DNA from: an uncultured Lachnospiraceae bacterium
Lineage (GTDB): Bacteria > Bacillota > Clostridia > Lachnospirales > Lachnospiraceae
DNA length: 11,235 nt
Assembly (NCBI GenBank): GCA_948438565.1
Contig: CAOJLW010000052.1
Coordinates: forward strand, 1-11,235
Direction: 5' to 3'
Notes under the pieces: generated by a model
Seen by the model: only the letters and a program-made list of their open reading frames with translations
What the model was told of the DNA's origin: nothing
Database searches by the model: none
Position numbers and translations under genes: made by a program
In this document: positions 1 through 8,296 of the stretch, one piece after another
Layout of the letters: the number at the start of each line of letters is the position of its first letter
Position numbering within the stretch: the first letter of the stretch is position 1

Positions 1-3000
1 TCTACCGTAACTCCAGGTGTCGTTACATAAACAGCCACTGTAGCGGTCTGACCCTGATAGGTAAACGTCACTTCCTGTTTTCCTTCCGTATCGGAATCAA
101 AACCGGTCACTTCACAATTTGCTCCGGATATTTTTTTACTTGTCTTATCACTGTAATAAACCTGGAAGCTATATTCTGACGCATCAAACGCATCCCCGAT
201 CTGGTAATTGGTTTTTCCTGCCCGCAGCAAGTCTATTCCCATCACCTGGCGAACCGGCTTTTTACCAAACGGAACGACGGTAGCGGTCCCGCCTTTTGCT
301 TGATAGGTAAAGTTTTCAAATACAGCCGGGATGGATTCCCTGCCGGAAGCGTCATTGGCGGCATAAACGCCGATCTGTACGCTCCCCGCCTCATTGAGAC
401 GCGTATTCGTCTCTGTTCCAAGCGCCGTCCAGTTCTCCCCGTCCTCGCTGGTATAAGAGGTCAATGTATTCCCTTCTTTGACTAATTTCAACCAAATCGG
501 CGTGTTGATCTGGCTCTCAGCCTTCCGTTTTCCTTCCCCAAGGCTGCTGCCATTATAGCTGACCATATTGAGTACATTTCCGCCAAAGCTGCTGTGATAT
601 CTTCTCCACACGCCCGCATAAGACTTGTTGTCTGCTAATGCCAAAAGGCCTGCGGACTGGTAATTGCCAGTTGGTGCAAAAGACAATTTTACCGATACTT
701 CAAAATCTTTATCCGCGTTTATGAAAAACTCATTATTGGCCGTATTTTTGCTGGCCAAATAAATACCGCCCGACTGTGTCCGAATGGTCAATACATTTTC
801 ATTTTCAAAGCTGTAATATTCTTTATCTTCGTTTACAACAGACCATACGTCATTCGTTTCATAACCTGACGGATACACCTTTACCTGACAGGAATCGCTG
901 ATTGTGCCATGCGTCGCCGTAACGGCTGCCACGCCTACGCCTACGGATATTATCTGTCCGTTTTTCACTGTAACAACCGATTCGTCGCTGCTGCTCCATG
1001 TAACGTCACGAATCTGCGCTTCTTCCGGAGTCATAGAAGCTGTAAGCTGACGGCTTTCTCCGATGCTCATCTCGACTTCATGCTCGCTTAATACCAGCTC
1101 ATTGACTTCTGTCATAGCTTCTTTTTGAATCAGGATTAATGCGCCGCCTGTAGCCAACAGTTCCAGATGCAGGGTGTCCGCGCTACTCACTTTTTCCATA
1201 CGGACAATCAGTTCATCGGATTTTTGTCCGTCCTCGGCAATATATGCATAGTATTCCTCACCTGCCGGCAGGAAATCCAAAGAAAGATCCGTTGTCCTGG
1301 CTGCATCGCAAATCGTACCGATATACCATCTGCCGTCAGCGCTTTCTCTTCTAATCGTCGCATATTTTCCGATTTCCGCTTCCATTACCTGGCTGCTTTC
1401 CCATTCGGCCGGCAGATTGAAATATAACGGACGTACCGGAGAACTCAAATATACGTCTGCCGTATCCGCCATACAATTGACGCCAGATTCAATCATAATC
1501 GGCATAGCCGCCATCTGTCCTGTTGTATATTTTCCTTCATAAGAATAAGTGGCTCCACCGCCATAAGGACTGTTATGTACGCGTGTAGACAACATCGGCG
1601 TAAAATCCGCAGGCCCTACCGCATTCCGTACAAACGGAAGCGTACAATTATGCCTTGCCGTAACGCCGGCACGGTCAAAGAGAATCTGCTCTGCCCCATG
1701 GATACCTTCCCTCGTAACAAGGTGTGGATAGGTGCGGCGTTCGCCAGTCGTCTTTGGCGCGCCATGTACATTTAGCAAAAGCTTGTTTTCCGCTGTTTTT
1801 TGATACAACTGCATATAAAGCTGCATACCGGTCTGGCTGTGCGTATTAAAGAAGTCCGGCTTAATGCCCTTTACGCCTTTTTGCGCCCACTCTGCCAATA
1901 CTTCCTGTTTTGCCGGCGTATTCAAATCCTGATGGTTCGCCCAAACAATCAGACCTACCCCTTTTTCGTTGGCATATTCCATCAGAGAATCAAACCAATC
2001 ATAATACCCATGGTATACATATCCGGATACCGTAGAACGCGGCTGCCATCCTTCATCTAACAGAACATATTCCCAACCCATTTCTGCGGCCAGATCCACA
2101 TACTCTTTATAGGTTTCATAGCTGCCGGTGCCTTCCCCGTTCAGCCAGGTCCATCCACAGGATCCCGGTTTAATCCAGGAAGTATCCTCTATCACATTCT
2201 CCGGACTTAACGTTTCGGCCATCGTATTTCCATTGATCGTATTTAAGTCCCCAATTACAAAAAACCTCCAGGGAGATACCCAGTCATGCTCTTCCTGTCC
2301 CCACGGATCACGAACCATAGTAGAAGTCGTAACCGTACTGGTTGGCTTTAAATCCCCTTCGGAAAAACGAATCTCTAATCTGCCGCTTCCATCTCCATAC
2401 AAAGCCGCGCCCGCATATTCCTGAGACAATGCCGCTTCAGAAAACAAACAGAAGGTTCCTTCCGTCTCATACAATAACGGCATACAATATGCGCCGGTCA
2501 TCTGGCTGTTTGTCTTTTCTCTTTCCCTTGCTTCATTATGGTTGACAAATTCCATAGCCTGAGAAATAGCTCCGTTCGGCAAAACAAGACTGGTCTTTTC
2601 ACGGCTAATGGAAAGATCCTGTTTTTCTTCCGCTGAAATCTGATAACGGAACGCAACGCCGTCGTCATAAGCTCTGGCAATTACGTAAAAATAAACGCCG
2701 TTATTATTGGGTGTTTTTTCAAATTTCAAAACCATTTCTTTGCCTGCGGCATCCACATGAGTTTTCTTACCGCCAATGATATCATAGGAATCCGAAACGT
2801 CCTGCGTCGTCATATCCACCAAAGACAACCCTGTGGAAAAATCTCCCAGGTTCGTCACCAGACCGGTTGCATCGCCCGTAGCTACGACCTTGCCGATGCC
2901 TTTGGCGTCCGTAAATACTTTATAAAATACCGCTCCTGCTGACGTCTGTAAAAACGATATTTTCTGTTCTCCATTCGGCGAACTGATGCTTTGCACATCA

Positions 3001-3860
3001 TCGGTAACGGCAATATTTTTTTCTACCGTTTGCTCGGAGCCGTTAATCTTATCCGTCACCGTAACCTGAATGGTTGCGCTTCCATTTTTCTTTCCGGTTA
3101 CAATCCAATCCTGCCCTTCTTGGCGCAGCGCAGCCACACTCTCGTCCGAGCTTTGGCACTCTACTTCAATATCCCTGCCAATCTCGGCCTCTGTCTTATC
3201 AAAACAAGTTGCTTGAACCGTAATTTTCCCAGTTTCATCCATTCCTAAAAATCCAGGAGCATCCACAAAAACAGTATCTACGGTTCTTAACAGTTCTTTA
3301 TTATCCAAAATACAAGCCTGCGCCCATACGCCATGATCGTATTTTCCGTCGTCATCGCCGGTTCCGATGCACAACGTCATCTCTTTTGCGCCTTCCGGAA
3401 TATCGACCAACACTTTCTCAGCCGCATCGTCTGCGCCCAGTACTTTCGCAGACTGCCACATAGACTCGCCGTCAATCTGCAACTCAAAATCACAGGTTCC
3501 TCCAGGATTTCCCAGCTGTCCGTAATGAACCCCAACATAGGCAAAAAAAGCCTTCCCAGCATAACTGCTGACATCATACGTAGCGGTTGCATCCGCATTG
3601 GCAGTCAAACCTTTTTCAAAAAGCACAGTGCCCTGTTCAGACATTTTCAGTTCAATCGCTTTGTTCGTATCAAAATCTTTATCCATCGTCCATTGGCCAT
3701 AATCATTTGTACTGCTTTTGATCGGCATATCGCTCAGATAATAGATCGAACCCGCACGGCTGCTGCCGCCAAAGACTTCTCCTGCAGGCATCACTCCCTG
3801 CAATGTCAGGGATAGGGCGAGACCAAAAGCCCCCATCTGTTTCCATTTGTTTTTTTGCAT
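1..3860 (-). CDS. Secreted multidomain GH97 glycoside hydrolase (alpha-galactosidase/alpha-glucosidase type), C-terminus beyond window
   Basis: The frame is open from the ATG at 3860 to the window edge, giving 1286 residues with no stop, so the protein is partial at its C-terminus. Residues 1 to about 30 form a signal peptide (KNKWK, then a hydrophobic core). About 38-190 resemble an NPCBM carbohydrate-binding module (ending in a YDHGVWAQA-type motif), and 197-288 a bacterial Ig-like domain. About 289-540 is the GH97 N-terminal beta-sandwich and about 562-830 the TIM barrel (DEGW at 602-605), followed by a beta C-domain to about 914. A second Ig-like domain (918-1003), a concanavalin/DUF1349-like domain (about 1008-1198) and a Big_3-like domain (about 1203 onward) follow. 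D669 in GIKPDFF matches the nucleophile of retaining GH97 enzymes and E718 in TREGIHG the likely acid/base. This favours the retaining alpha-galactosidase branch over SusB-type inverting alpha-glucosidases; exact substrate is inferred. AAAGGAAG precedes the start. The enzyme is probably extracellular or wall-attached. Confidence 0.9.
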   Translation of the reverse strand, partial: MQKNKWKQMGAFGLALSLTLQGVMPAGEVFGGSSRAGSIYYLSDMPIKSSTNDYGQWTMDKDFDTNKAIELKMSEQGTVLFEKGLTANADATATYDVSSYAGKAFFAYVGVHYGQLGNPGGTCDFELQIDGESMWQSAKVLGADDAAEKVLVDIPEGAKEMTLCIGTGDDDGKYDHGVWAQACILDNKELLRTVDTVFVDAPGFLGMDETGKITVQATCFDKTEAEIGRDIEVECQSSDESVAALRQEGQDWIVTGKKNGSATIQVTVTDKINGSEQTVEKNIAVTDDVQSISSPNGEQKISFLQTSAGAVFYKVFTDAKGIGKVVATGDATGLVTNLGDFSTGLSLVDMTTQDVSDSYDIIGGKKTHVDAAGKEMVLKFEKTPNNNGVYFYVIARAYDDGVAFRYQISAEEKQDLSISREKTSLVLPNGAISQAMEFVNHNEAREREKTNSQMTGAYCMPLLYETEGTFCLFSEAALSQEYAGAALYGDGSGRLEIRFSEGDLKPTSTVTTSTMVRDPWGQEEHDWVSPWRFFVIGDLNTINGNTMAETLSPENVIEDTSWIKPGSCGWTWLNGEGTGSYETYKEYVDLAAEMGWEYVLLDEGWQPRSTVSGYVYHGYYDWFDSLMEYANEKGVGLIVWANHQDLNTPAKQEVLAEWAQKGVKGIKPDFFNTHSQTGMQLYMQLYQKTAENKLLLNVHGAPKTTGERRTYPHLVTREGIHGAEQILFDRAGVTARHNCTLPFVRNAVGPADFTPMLSTRVHNSPYGGGATYSYEGKYTTGQMAAMPIMIESGVNCMADTADVYLSSPVRPLYFNLPAEWESSQVMEAEIGKYATIRRESADGRWYIGTICDAARTTDLSLDFLPAGEEYYAYIAEDGQKSDELIVRMEKVSSADTLHLELLATGGALILIQKEAMTEVNELVLSEHEVEMSIGESRQLTASMTPEEAQIRDVTWSSSDESVVTVKNGQIISVGVGVAAVTATHGTISDSCQVKVYPSGYETNDVWSVVNEDKEYYSFENENVLTIRTQSGGIYLASKNTANNEFFINADKDFEVSVKLSFAPTGNYQSAGLLALADNKSYAGVWRRYHSSFGGNVLNMVSYNGSSLGEGKRKAESQINTPIWLKLVKEGNTLTSYTSEDGENWTALGTETNTRLNEAGSVQIGVYAANDASGRESIPAVFENFTYQAKGGTATVVPFGKKPVRQVMGIDLLRAGKTNYQIGDAFDASEYSFQVYYSDKTSKKISGANCEVTGFDSDTEGKQEVTFTYQGQTATVAVYVTTPGVTV

Positions 3861-3922
3861 ACTTTTGCTTCCTTTCATCCTTTTTCAAAGTCCATCTTGT
3901 TTTCAAATAGAAAATTCCCATA

Positions 3923-3936
3923 TGTACAAGTGTACA
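3923..3936. promoter_or_regulatory. Operator-like dyad TGTACA-AG-TGTACA
   Basis: Two TGTACA palindromes sit two bases apart and form a 14-base dyad. Read on the minus strand they also form the near direct repeat TTTGTACA/CTTGTACA. The site lies about 63 bases upstream of the GH97 start codon and just downstream of the candidate -10 box. TTGTAC/GTACAA half-sites are known in operators of GntR-type sugar regulators such as AraR of Bacillus, so control by a local sugar-responsive repressor is plausible. The regulator itself is not in this window. Confidence 0.4.
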
Positions 3937-3943
3937 AACTGTA

Positions 3944-3972
3944 TCTATAACATAACACGCTTGTATTGTGGA
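3944..3972 (-). promoter_or_regulatory. Candidate promoter of the GH97 gene
   Basis: On the minus strand a TCCACA box (3967-3972) and a TATAGA box (3944-3949) are separated by exactly 17 bases. Each matches the sigma-A consensus at only four of six positions, so the call is weak on sequence alone. Support comes from context: a predicted transcription start near 3937 would place the TGTACA dyad at 3923-3936 directly over the start region, a typical repressor position. The five-gene unit upstream ends without a visible terminator, so read-through into the GH97 gene is an alternative. Confidence 0.3.
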
Positions 3973-3982
3973 TACTATACAA
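3961..3982. repeat. Second dyad upstream of GH97: TTGTAT-N10-ATACAA
   Basis: A perfect 6-base inverted repeat (3961-3966 and 3977-3982) spans the candidate -35 box. It lies about 25 bases from the TGTACA dyad. It could be a second regulator or activator site, or a chance palindrome in AT-rich DNA. Confidence 0.25.
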
Positions 3983-4039
3983 ATTCCTTCTATTATTCTT
4001 CGATTTTCTTTTCAGGTTTACTAGAAGCAAAAATATAAC

Positions 4040-5407
4040 TTAAATCCCTCCTATCTCTACAAGATTCATCACAATGCCTGCCGCGGCAAGCAGCGCGCCT
4101 GCCAGCCGAAACGTCTCATACCCCTTGACCGATCGTAGCCGTTTTCCATTTTGCACAACTAAATATGACGCGCTGATCCCCAGCAGCACATACAAATAAA
4201 AAAAAGTCCTTTCCTGCGACACATAAATCGTTGGCGTAAACCCCATCACTACCCTAGTAGCCAAGGCAAGCGCAAGCAATAGCGTCTGAGAACACAATTC
4301 TAAATAACTTTCACAGACTATCACAAGCGATAACAGCATACAGCCAATGACCAGCAGATACAAAATCATGGGAATATAATTTGCCGCAAGCTGATAATTA
4401 CTGCCGCAGATAAACGCATTTTTCTCCATCAGCTTAGCAAAGGACGAAAAATGCTCCTTAAGCATATCCGCATAAAAGGTCAGTCCGATATTCAAAACCA
4501 CCGGAGCCAAAGCAGCCGCACGGAGCCTCACATCTTTCGTCTTGACAAAAACAAGCCATGCTAACAGCAATACATAGCACAAATACAACAGATTCCCCGA
4601 CGCCAGCAGATGATGCATCGTATCCACAAAACCCATGCTGATTTTATCCAACAGATGATACGAACCAAAATTCGGCATCCAGTTTATGATCTCCTGACTT
4701 TTTCGCGCCGCATTCCCGGGACAGGATAAAATAAACCCGATTTCCAAAGCAGCCGCTATGGCTCCGATCACCGCGCTTGCATACAGACGGAAGCGTTCTT
4801 TGCCAATCCAAAAATAGACGGCCGCACAGACATTGACCGCCAATAAAACCGCTGCCATTTGCTCCATATTAGCGCCATAAACGGCGGCCAGGGCATACAA
4901 GAGCCACATGGCGGGATGCGTCTGCTTTCGTTCAAATGCACGCGCTGTTCCATGCAGGGAAAATATGCCGCAGGCCAACGGCCAGGTATAATTGACGCCC
5001 GTGGCAATCCATCCTGCGGTTCTAAGATCCCACATCGGATACAACAGTAAAAACCCTACCGTAGGCCAGGAAGCGGACGCGCGTTTCTCATCTGGAAAAA
5101 GTCCTATCACCGCCCATGCCAGAAAAACCCAAACTACCCAGTCCACAACCTTCCACAATACGATATCTCTGGAAACATAGACTAAAACAGCCTCTATCAG
5201 AAGCCTGGACGACCAGGTATCATAACGGGACGTCAGATACTCCTTTAAGGAATACGCATCCAATTGGTTCCGAAAAAACCACATGGCATCCGACCCCTCC
5301 GGCTCCCGCATCAGCCAATGATACACGACCTGTACCGCGGCAAAAATCCAAAGCGGAAGATATTCTTTTTTTGTAACTTGTTTGATACAACCCCGTATCC
5401 ATTCCAT
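4040..5407 (-). CDS. Polytopic membrane protein, DUF6056-like (GT-C/GtrII-like)
   Basis: This 455-residue protein has roughly 11 to 13 hydrophobic segments, the first near residues 17-32 and the last near 437-452. Between the first two is an extracytoplasmic-type loop carrying acidic residues and the motif DTWSSRLLIE. Motifs such as NYTWPL and CPGNAARK further on recall the DUF6056/GtrII-like membrane families, some of which are linked to surface glycan or teichoic acid modification. That assignment is from memory of the family pattern, not from a search. The ATG at 5407 has a good AGGAGAAGG site. The gene starts nine bases after the preceding gene stops and is the last of the five-gene unit. 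No substrate can be inferred from the sequence; a lipid-linked sugar transferase is one possibility, a transporter another. Confidence 0.7.
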   Translation of the reverse strand: MEWIRGCIKQVTKKEYLPLWIFAAVQVVYHWLMREPEGSDAMWFFRNQLDAYSLKEYLTSRYDTWSSRLLIEAVLVYVSRDIVLWKVVDWVVWVFLAWAVIGLFPDEKRASASWPTVGFLLLYPMWDLRTAGWIATGVNYTWPLACGIFSLHGTARAFERKQTHPAMWLLYALAAVYGANMEQMAAVLLAVNVCAAVYFWIGKERFRLYASAVIGAIAAALEIGFILSCPGNAARKSQEIINWMPNFGSYHLLDKISMGFVDTMHHLLASGNLLYLCYVLLLAWLVFVKTKDVRLRAAALAPVVLNIGLTFYADMLKEHFSSFAKLMEKNAFICGSNYQLAANYIPMILYLLVIGCMLLSLVIVCESYLELCSQTLLLALALATRVVMGFTPTIYVSQERTFFYLYVLLGISASYLVVQNGKRLRSVKGYETFRLAGALLAAAGIVMNLVEIGGI

Positions 5408-5416
5408 ATCCTTCTC

Positions 5417-5899
5417 CTAATAAAATATAACCTCTTCCGTTTGAATCAAGCGATTTTCTCCATTTCCACGATACCAGATACAAACGCGGCATCCATCCGG
5501 AAGCTTACTTCGCAGCGTCACCGACTTAAACTGCGCATAGTCATAATTAAATCCGTCGTCCGCTTTTTTTGTCAGCTTTTCCTTTTTTACATTTTCCGTC
5601 GGCAGTTTGTAATAGATGCCAGACGCAGGATGGTATGCCAAAACAACCGTATCCGCCTGATCGACGCTGACCCCCGGTTCATAAGCGTACCCGGAAATCT
5701 CAACGTATCCATATTGGCAGCTAATCCTATCCACCTTATATTCCATTTCTGCTGACGAAACCACCTCGCAGCCGGATACGTCAATCGTCTCTACCCTTTG
5801 GTTGATCCAAAACAGCAAAAACAAATAACCTGCCGCACTGAGAACAAATAACAACATCAGGATTTTTACCGTCCTGGCCCTATTATACGGACGTTCCAT
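5417..5899 (-). CDS. Single-pass membrane protein of unknown function, partner of the DUF6056-like protein
   Basis: The 160-residue protein has a short basic N-terminus, one transmembrane helix at about residues 12-32 and a C-terminal domain that should lie outside the membrane. The outer domain looks all-beta, with alternating hydrophobic strands and the segment FNYDYAQFKS near 117-126. Four cysteines occur outside the helix (C44, C61, C137, C140), and no lipobox is present. The ATG at 5899 has an excellent AAGGAGG site and overlaps the end of nth by 17 bases; the stop is nine bases before the DUF6056-like gene. The tight coupling suggests the two membrane proteins act together. I recognise no named family with certainty. 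The beta domain resembles accessory domains found next to envelope glycosyltransferases, which is an inference. Confidence 0.7.
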   Translation of the reverse strand: MERPYNRARTVKILMLLFVLSAAGYLFLLFWINQRVETIDVSGCEVVSSAEMEYKVDRISCQYGYVEISGYAYEPGVSVDQADTVVLAYHPASGIYYKLPTENVKKEKLTKKADDGFNYDYAQFKSVTLRSKLPDGCRVCIWYRGNGENRLIQTEEVIFY

Positions 5900-6572
5900 A
5901 AGCGTCCTCCTTCTTTTTTTCAGACGGCTTTTTTACATTCCCCGACGCCTTATCCTTGGATTTACAGATATCGTTTAAAAAACAATCCGCGCATTTTGGA
6001 CTGCGCGCAAAACAGATATTGCGCCCAAAGGTAATAATCTGAATATTATAGAGAATCCAGTGATCCTTGGGCAGAACTTTCATCAAATCCATTTCTACCT
6101 TCACCGGATCGTCATGTTTTGTAAAACCCAATCGCTTAGAAATCCGTTTCACATGCGTATCGACCACGATACTCGGATCATGGTAGATATTGCCTCGGAT
6201 CACGTTCGCCGTTTTGCGTCCCACTCCGGCCAGCGCAGTCAATTCCTCTAACGAACGCGGAACGTTTCCCTGATGTTTTTCAATCAATGCTTTTGCGCAG
6301 GCAATGATATTTTTCGCCTTGTTATGATAAAAACCGGTGGAGCGAATATCCTGTTCCAGCTCCTCCAAATCGGCGTTGGCAAATTTCTCTAAAGTATCAT
6401 ATTTTTTAAATAAATCCTTCGTCACAATATTAACCCGCGCATCCGTACACTGTGCGCTCAAAATCACTGCGATTAAAAGCTGCCAGGGCGTCTTATGGTT
6501 TAAATAACAGATGTATTCGGTTCCATATTCCCGATCCAGCCGCCCTAAAATTTCATTGGTACGTTTTCCCAC
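5883..6572 (-). CDS. nth: Endonuclease III, DNA glycosylase/AP lyase
   Basis: Endonuclease III removes oxidised pyrimidines from DNA and cleaves the resulting abasic site (base excision repair, cytoplasm). The 229-residue protein has the helix-hairpin-helix LAGVGRKTANVI with catalytic K120, and the VDTHV motif with D138. The [4Fe-4S] loop has C187, C194, C197 and C203 in the C-X6-C-X2-C-X5-C spacing. These four cysteines and both catalytic residues fall at the same numbers as in E. coli Nth. A lysine-rich tail of about 18 residues extends beyond the E. coli length and covers the next gene's ribosome binding site. The start is GTG at 6572, supported by a near-perfect AGGAGGTGA upstream. It overlaps the radical SAM gene by 28 bases and the following gene by 17, so translation is probably coupled. 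All key residues are intact, so it should be active. Confidence 0.97.
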   Translation of the reverse strand: MGKRTNEILGRLDREYGTEYICYLNHKTPWQLLIAVILSAQCTDARVNIVTKDLFKKYDTLEKFANADLEELEQDIRSTGFYHNKAKNIIACAKALIEKHQGNVPRSLEELTALAGVGRKTANVIRGNIYHDPSIVVDTHVKRISKRLGFTKHDDPVKVEMDLMKVLPKDHWILYNIQIITFGRNICFARSPKCADCFLNDICKSKDKASGNVKKPSEKKKEDAYGTSV

Positions 6573-8296
6573 TTTGCCTTCACCTCCTGACTTGAAAATT
6601 CGGTCGCCTTTGCCTGATGGCTAATAGCGTCGCGCTTGCCATATTCAAACAAAACATATACGGCTTCTGTAAGCTTCTGCGGTAGCTGTGTGATTTCAAT
6701 ATCCCTTTTTCCGGAAAAATGATAAGAAAAAGGTTCGATATGCGACAGCTTCCCTTTTTTACAAAAAGCCTGTGTCACCTGGGAAAATTCCGCAGGGTTT
6801 TTCGCCCAATACGGACGGCTTTTCATATTTTCCCTATAATATAAATCATATAACAAAGACTCCTGCACCAGATCGATTGGCATAGACTGTTCGTTTGTAA
6901 TAAACTCCAACAGGATTTCACACCTGCGAATCCGCGAATGATTTTGCCCCAAATAACCTTGTTTTTCACAAAACTGCCCCAGAGTTAGAAAAAAAGCAAA
7001 CGCATCTGAATAAGCTACATCGCACAATGTCATCGTAATTTCAAACTGACCGCTGTTATAATAGATTTCCAGCATTTTTTCCACCAGTTTAATGGCAAGC
7101 ATTTCATCATATGATAGCCATGCCGTCCGCATCGCCTCATACGACGGCCTCCCATGATAAAGCAATCCGTATTCATGACGACGCTCATACAAATAAGAAC
7201 CTTTTAACACTTTCAGAAAACCAAGCTGCAATTGATCCGGCTTTAGGGCATAAATATCCCGAAACGACTTCTGAAAGCTCTCATACCCCTCGTAAGGCAA
7301 GCCTGCAATCAAATCCAAATGCTGATGGATATTGCCCGCCTGCCAAATCCTTCTCACCGCAAACGCCACCTGAGACAAGCGCATCGTCCTATGGATTTCC
7401 TGAATCGTTTTTGGATTGGTAGACTGCACGCCGATTTCAAGCTGAACCAAACCCGGACGCAGCGAAGCCAGTAAGGTAAGCTCCTCCTCCGTCAGCAAAT
7501 CCGCCGCTATCTCAAAATGAAAATTGGTAATTCCCCTGTCGTTTTCTTTGATAAACCGCCAAATCTCCATAGCATGCGTATGACTGCAATTAAAGGTGCG
7601 ATCCACAAATTTCACTTGGGGAACATGATGTTCTATAAAAAATAAAAGCTCCTTTTTAACCAGAGCCAGATCTCGAAAACGCAGATTTTTATCTATAGAG
7701 GACAGACAATAGCTGCAAGAAAACGGACATCCCCTGGACGATTCATAATAGACAATCCGATTTTCAAAATCCCGCATTTCCTCATAGCAAAATGGAACCG
7801 TACTAAAATCAAGCGGTTCCCTCACGGGCGTACGAACAATCGCCGCCGCTCCCAAATCGCCGCTGCGATAAGCAATCCCCAAAATATCAGCCAAATCCAA
7901 CGCGTTTCTTTTACAATAATACAAAGCAAGCTCCGCAAAAGCAGCTTCCCCTTCCCCCAAAATAACTCCAAAAAACGCCGGATTCTGAGCAAACAGATCG
8001 TCCACTTCATAAGAGACCTCCGGGCCGCCAACCCAAATCGGCACATCAGGCCTTAACTTATGAAACTCCTCCGCAATTTCACAGACATAGCGATAATTCC
8101 AGATATAACACGAAAAACAAAGAACGTCCGGATTTTTCTTGTAAATCCCCTGTAAAATATCATCGCTTTGATGGTTAATCGTATATTCCGCCACCTCAAT
8201 ACAGTCCCGGCATTCTTTGGCGTATGCCCGCAGGCTATAGACTGCAAGGTTTGAATGGATATATTTGGCATTGATAGCCGTCAACAGTATTTTCAT
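6545..8296 (-). CDS. B12-binding domain radical SAM protein, DUF4080 type
   Basis: The protein is 583 residues from the ATG at 8296. I prefer this to the ATG at 8305 because GAGGGG then sits nine bases upstream, it makes a four-base ATGA overlap with the preceding stop, and MKILLTAINAKYIHSN is the usual start of the family. About residues 1-150 form a Rossmann-like cobalamin-binding domain (WVGGPE at 88-93, ILGEGE at 112-117) without a visible DxHxxG ligand motif. The radical SAM cluster is C190-X3-C194-X2-C197 in ESSRGCPFSCSYC, and the barrel runs to about 370. The rest matches the clostridial DUF4080 extension. Such proteins cleave S-adenosylmethionine reductively to start radical chemistry; the substrate of this subfamily is not known to me. 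It sits between a GNAT gene and nth, overlapping both. Confidence 0.9.
   Translation of the reverse strand: MKILLTAINAKYIHSNLAVYSLRAYAKECRDCIEVAEYTINHQSDDILQGIYKKNPDVLCFSCYIWNYRYVCEIAEEFHKLRPDVPIWVGGPEVSYEVDDLFAQNPAFFGVILGEGEAAFAELALYYCKRNALDLADILGIAYRSGDLGAAAIVRTPVREPLDFSTVPFCYEEMRDFENRIVYYESSRGCPFSCSYCLSSIDKNLRFRDLALVKKELLFFIEHHVPQVKFVDRTFNCSHTHAMEIWRFIKENDRGITNFHFEIAADLLTEEELTLLASLRPGLVQLEIGVQSTNPKTIQEIHRTMRLSQVAFAVRRIWQAGNIHQHLDLIAGLPYEGYESFQKSFRDIYALKPDQLQLGFLKVLKGSYLYERRHEYGLLYHGRPSYEAMRTAWLSYDEMLAIKLVEKMLEIYYNSGQFEITMTLCDVAYSDAFAFFLTLGQFCEKQGYLGQNHSRIRRCEILLEFITNEQSMPIDLVQESLLYDLYYRENMKSRPYWAKNPAEFSQVTQAFCKKGKLSHIEPFSYHFSGKRDIEITQLPQKLTEAVYVLFEYGKRDAISHQAKATEFSSQEVKAKWENVPMKF
6581..6590 (-). 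promoter_or_regulatory. Strong ribosome binding site setting the GTG start of nth
   Basis: The minus strand reads TCAGGAGGTG, a near-perfect anti-16S match, about eight bases before the GTG at 6572. It lies inside the end of the radical SAM coding region and justifies the non-ATG start. Confidence 0.8.

Noticed and set aside
300..3815. Many forward-strand reading frames of 60 to 160 codons
   Set aside because: They all lie opposite the continuous GH97 coding frame, lack recognisable domains and good ribosome sites, and read as antisense shadows.
3987..4027. CTTCTA/TAGAAG inverted repeat after the DUF6056-like gene
   Set aside because: Six-base arms 29 bases apart in AT-rich DNA with no U-run; it does not look like a terminator.
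4859..5755. Forward-strand frames opposite the two membrane genes
   Set aside because: Their products look like reversed membrane-protein codons with no motif; the minus-strand genes have strong ribosome sites and clear topology.
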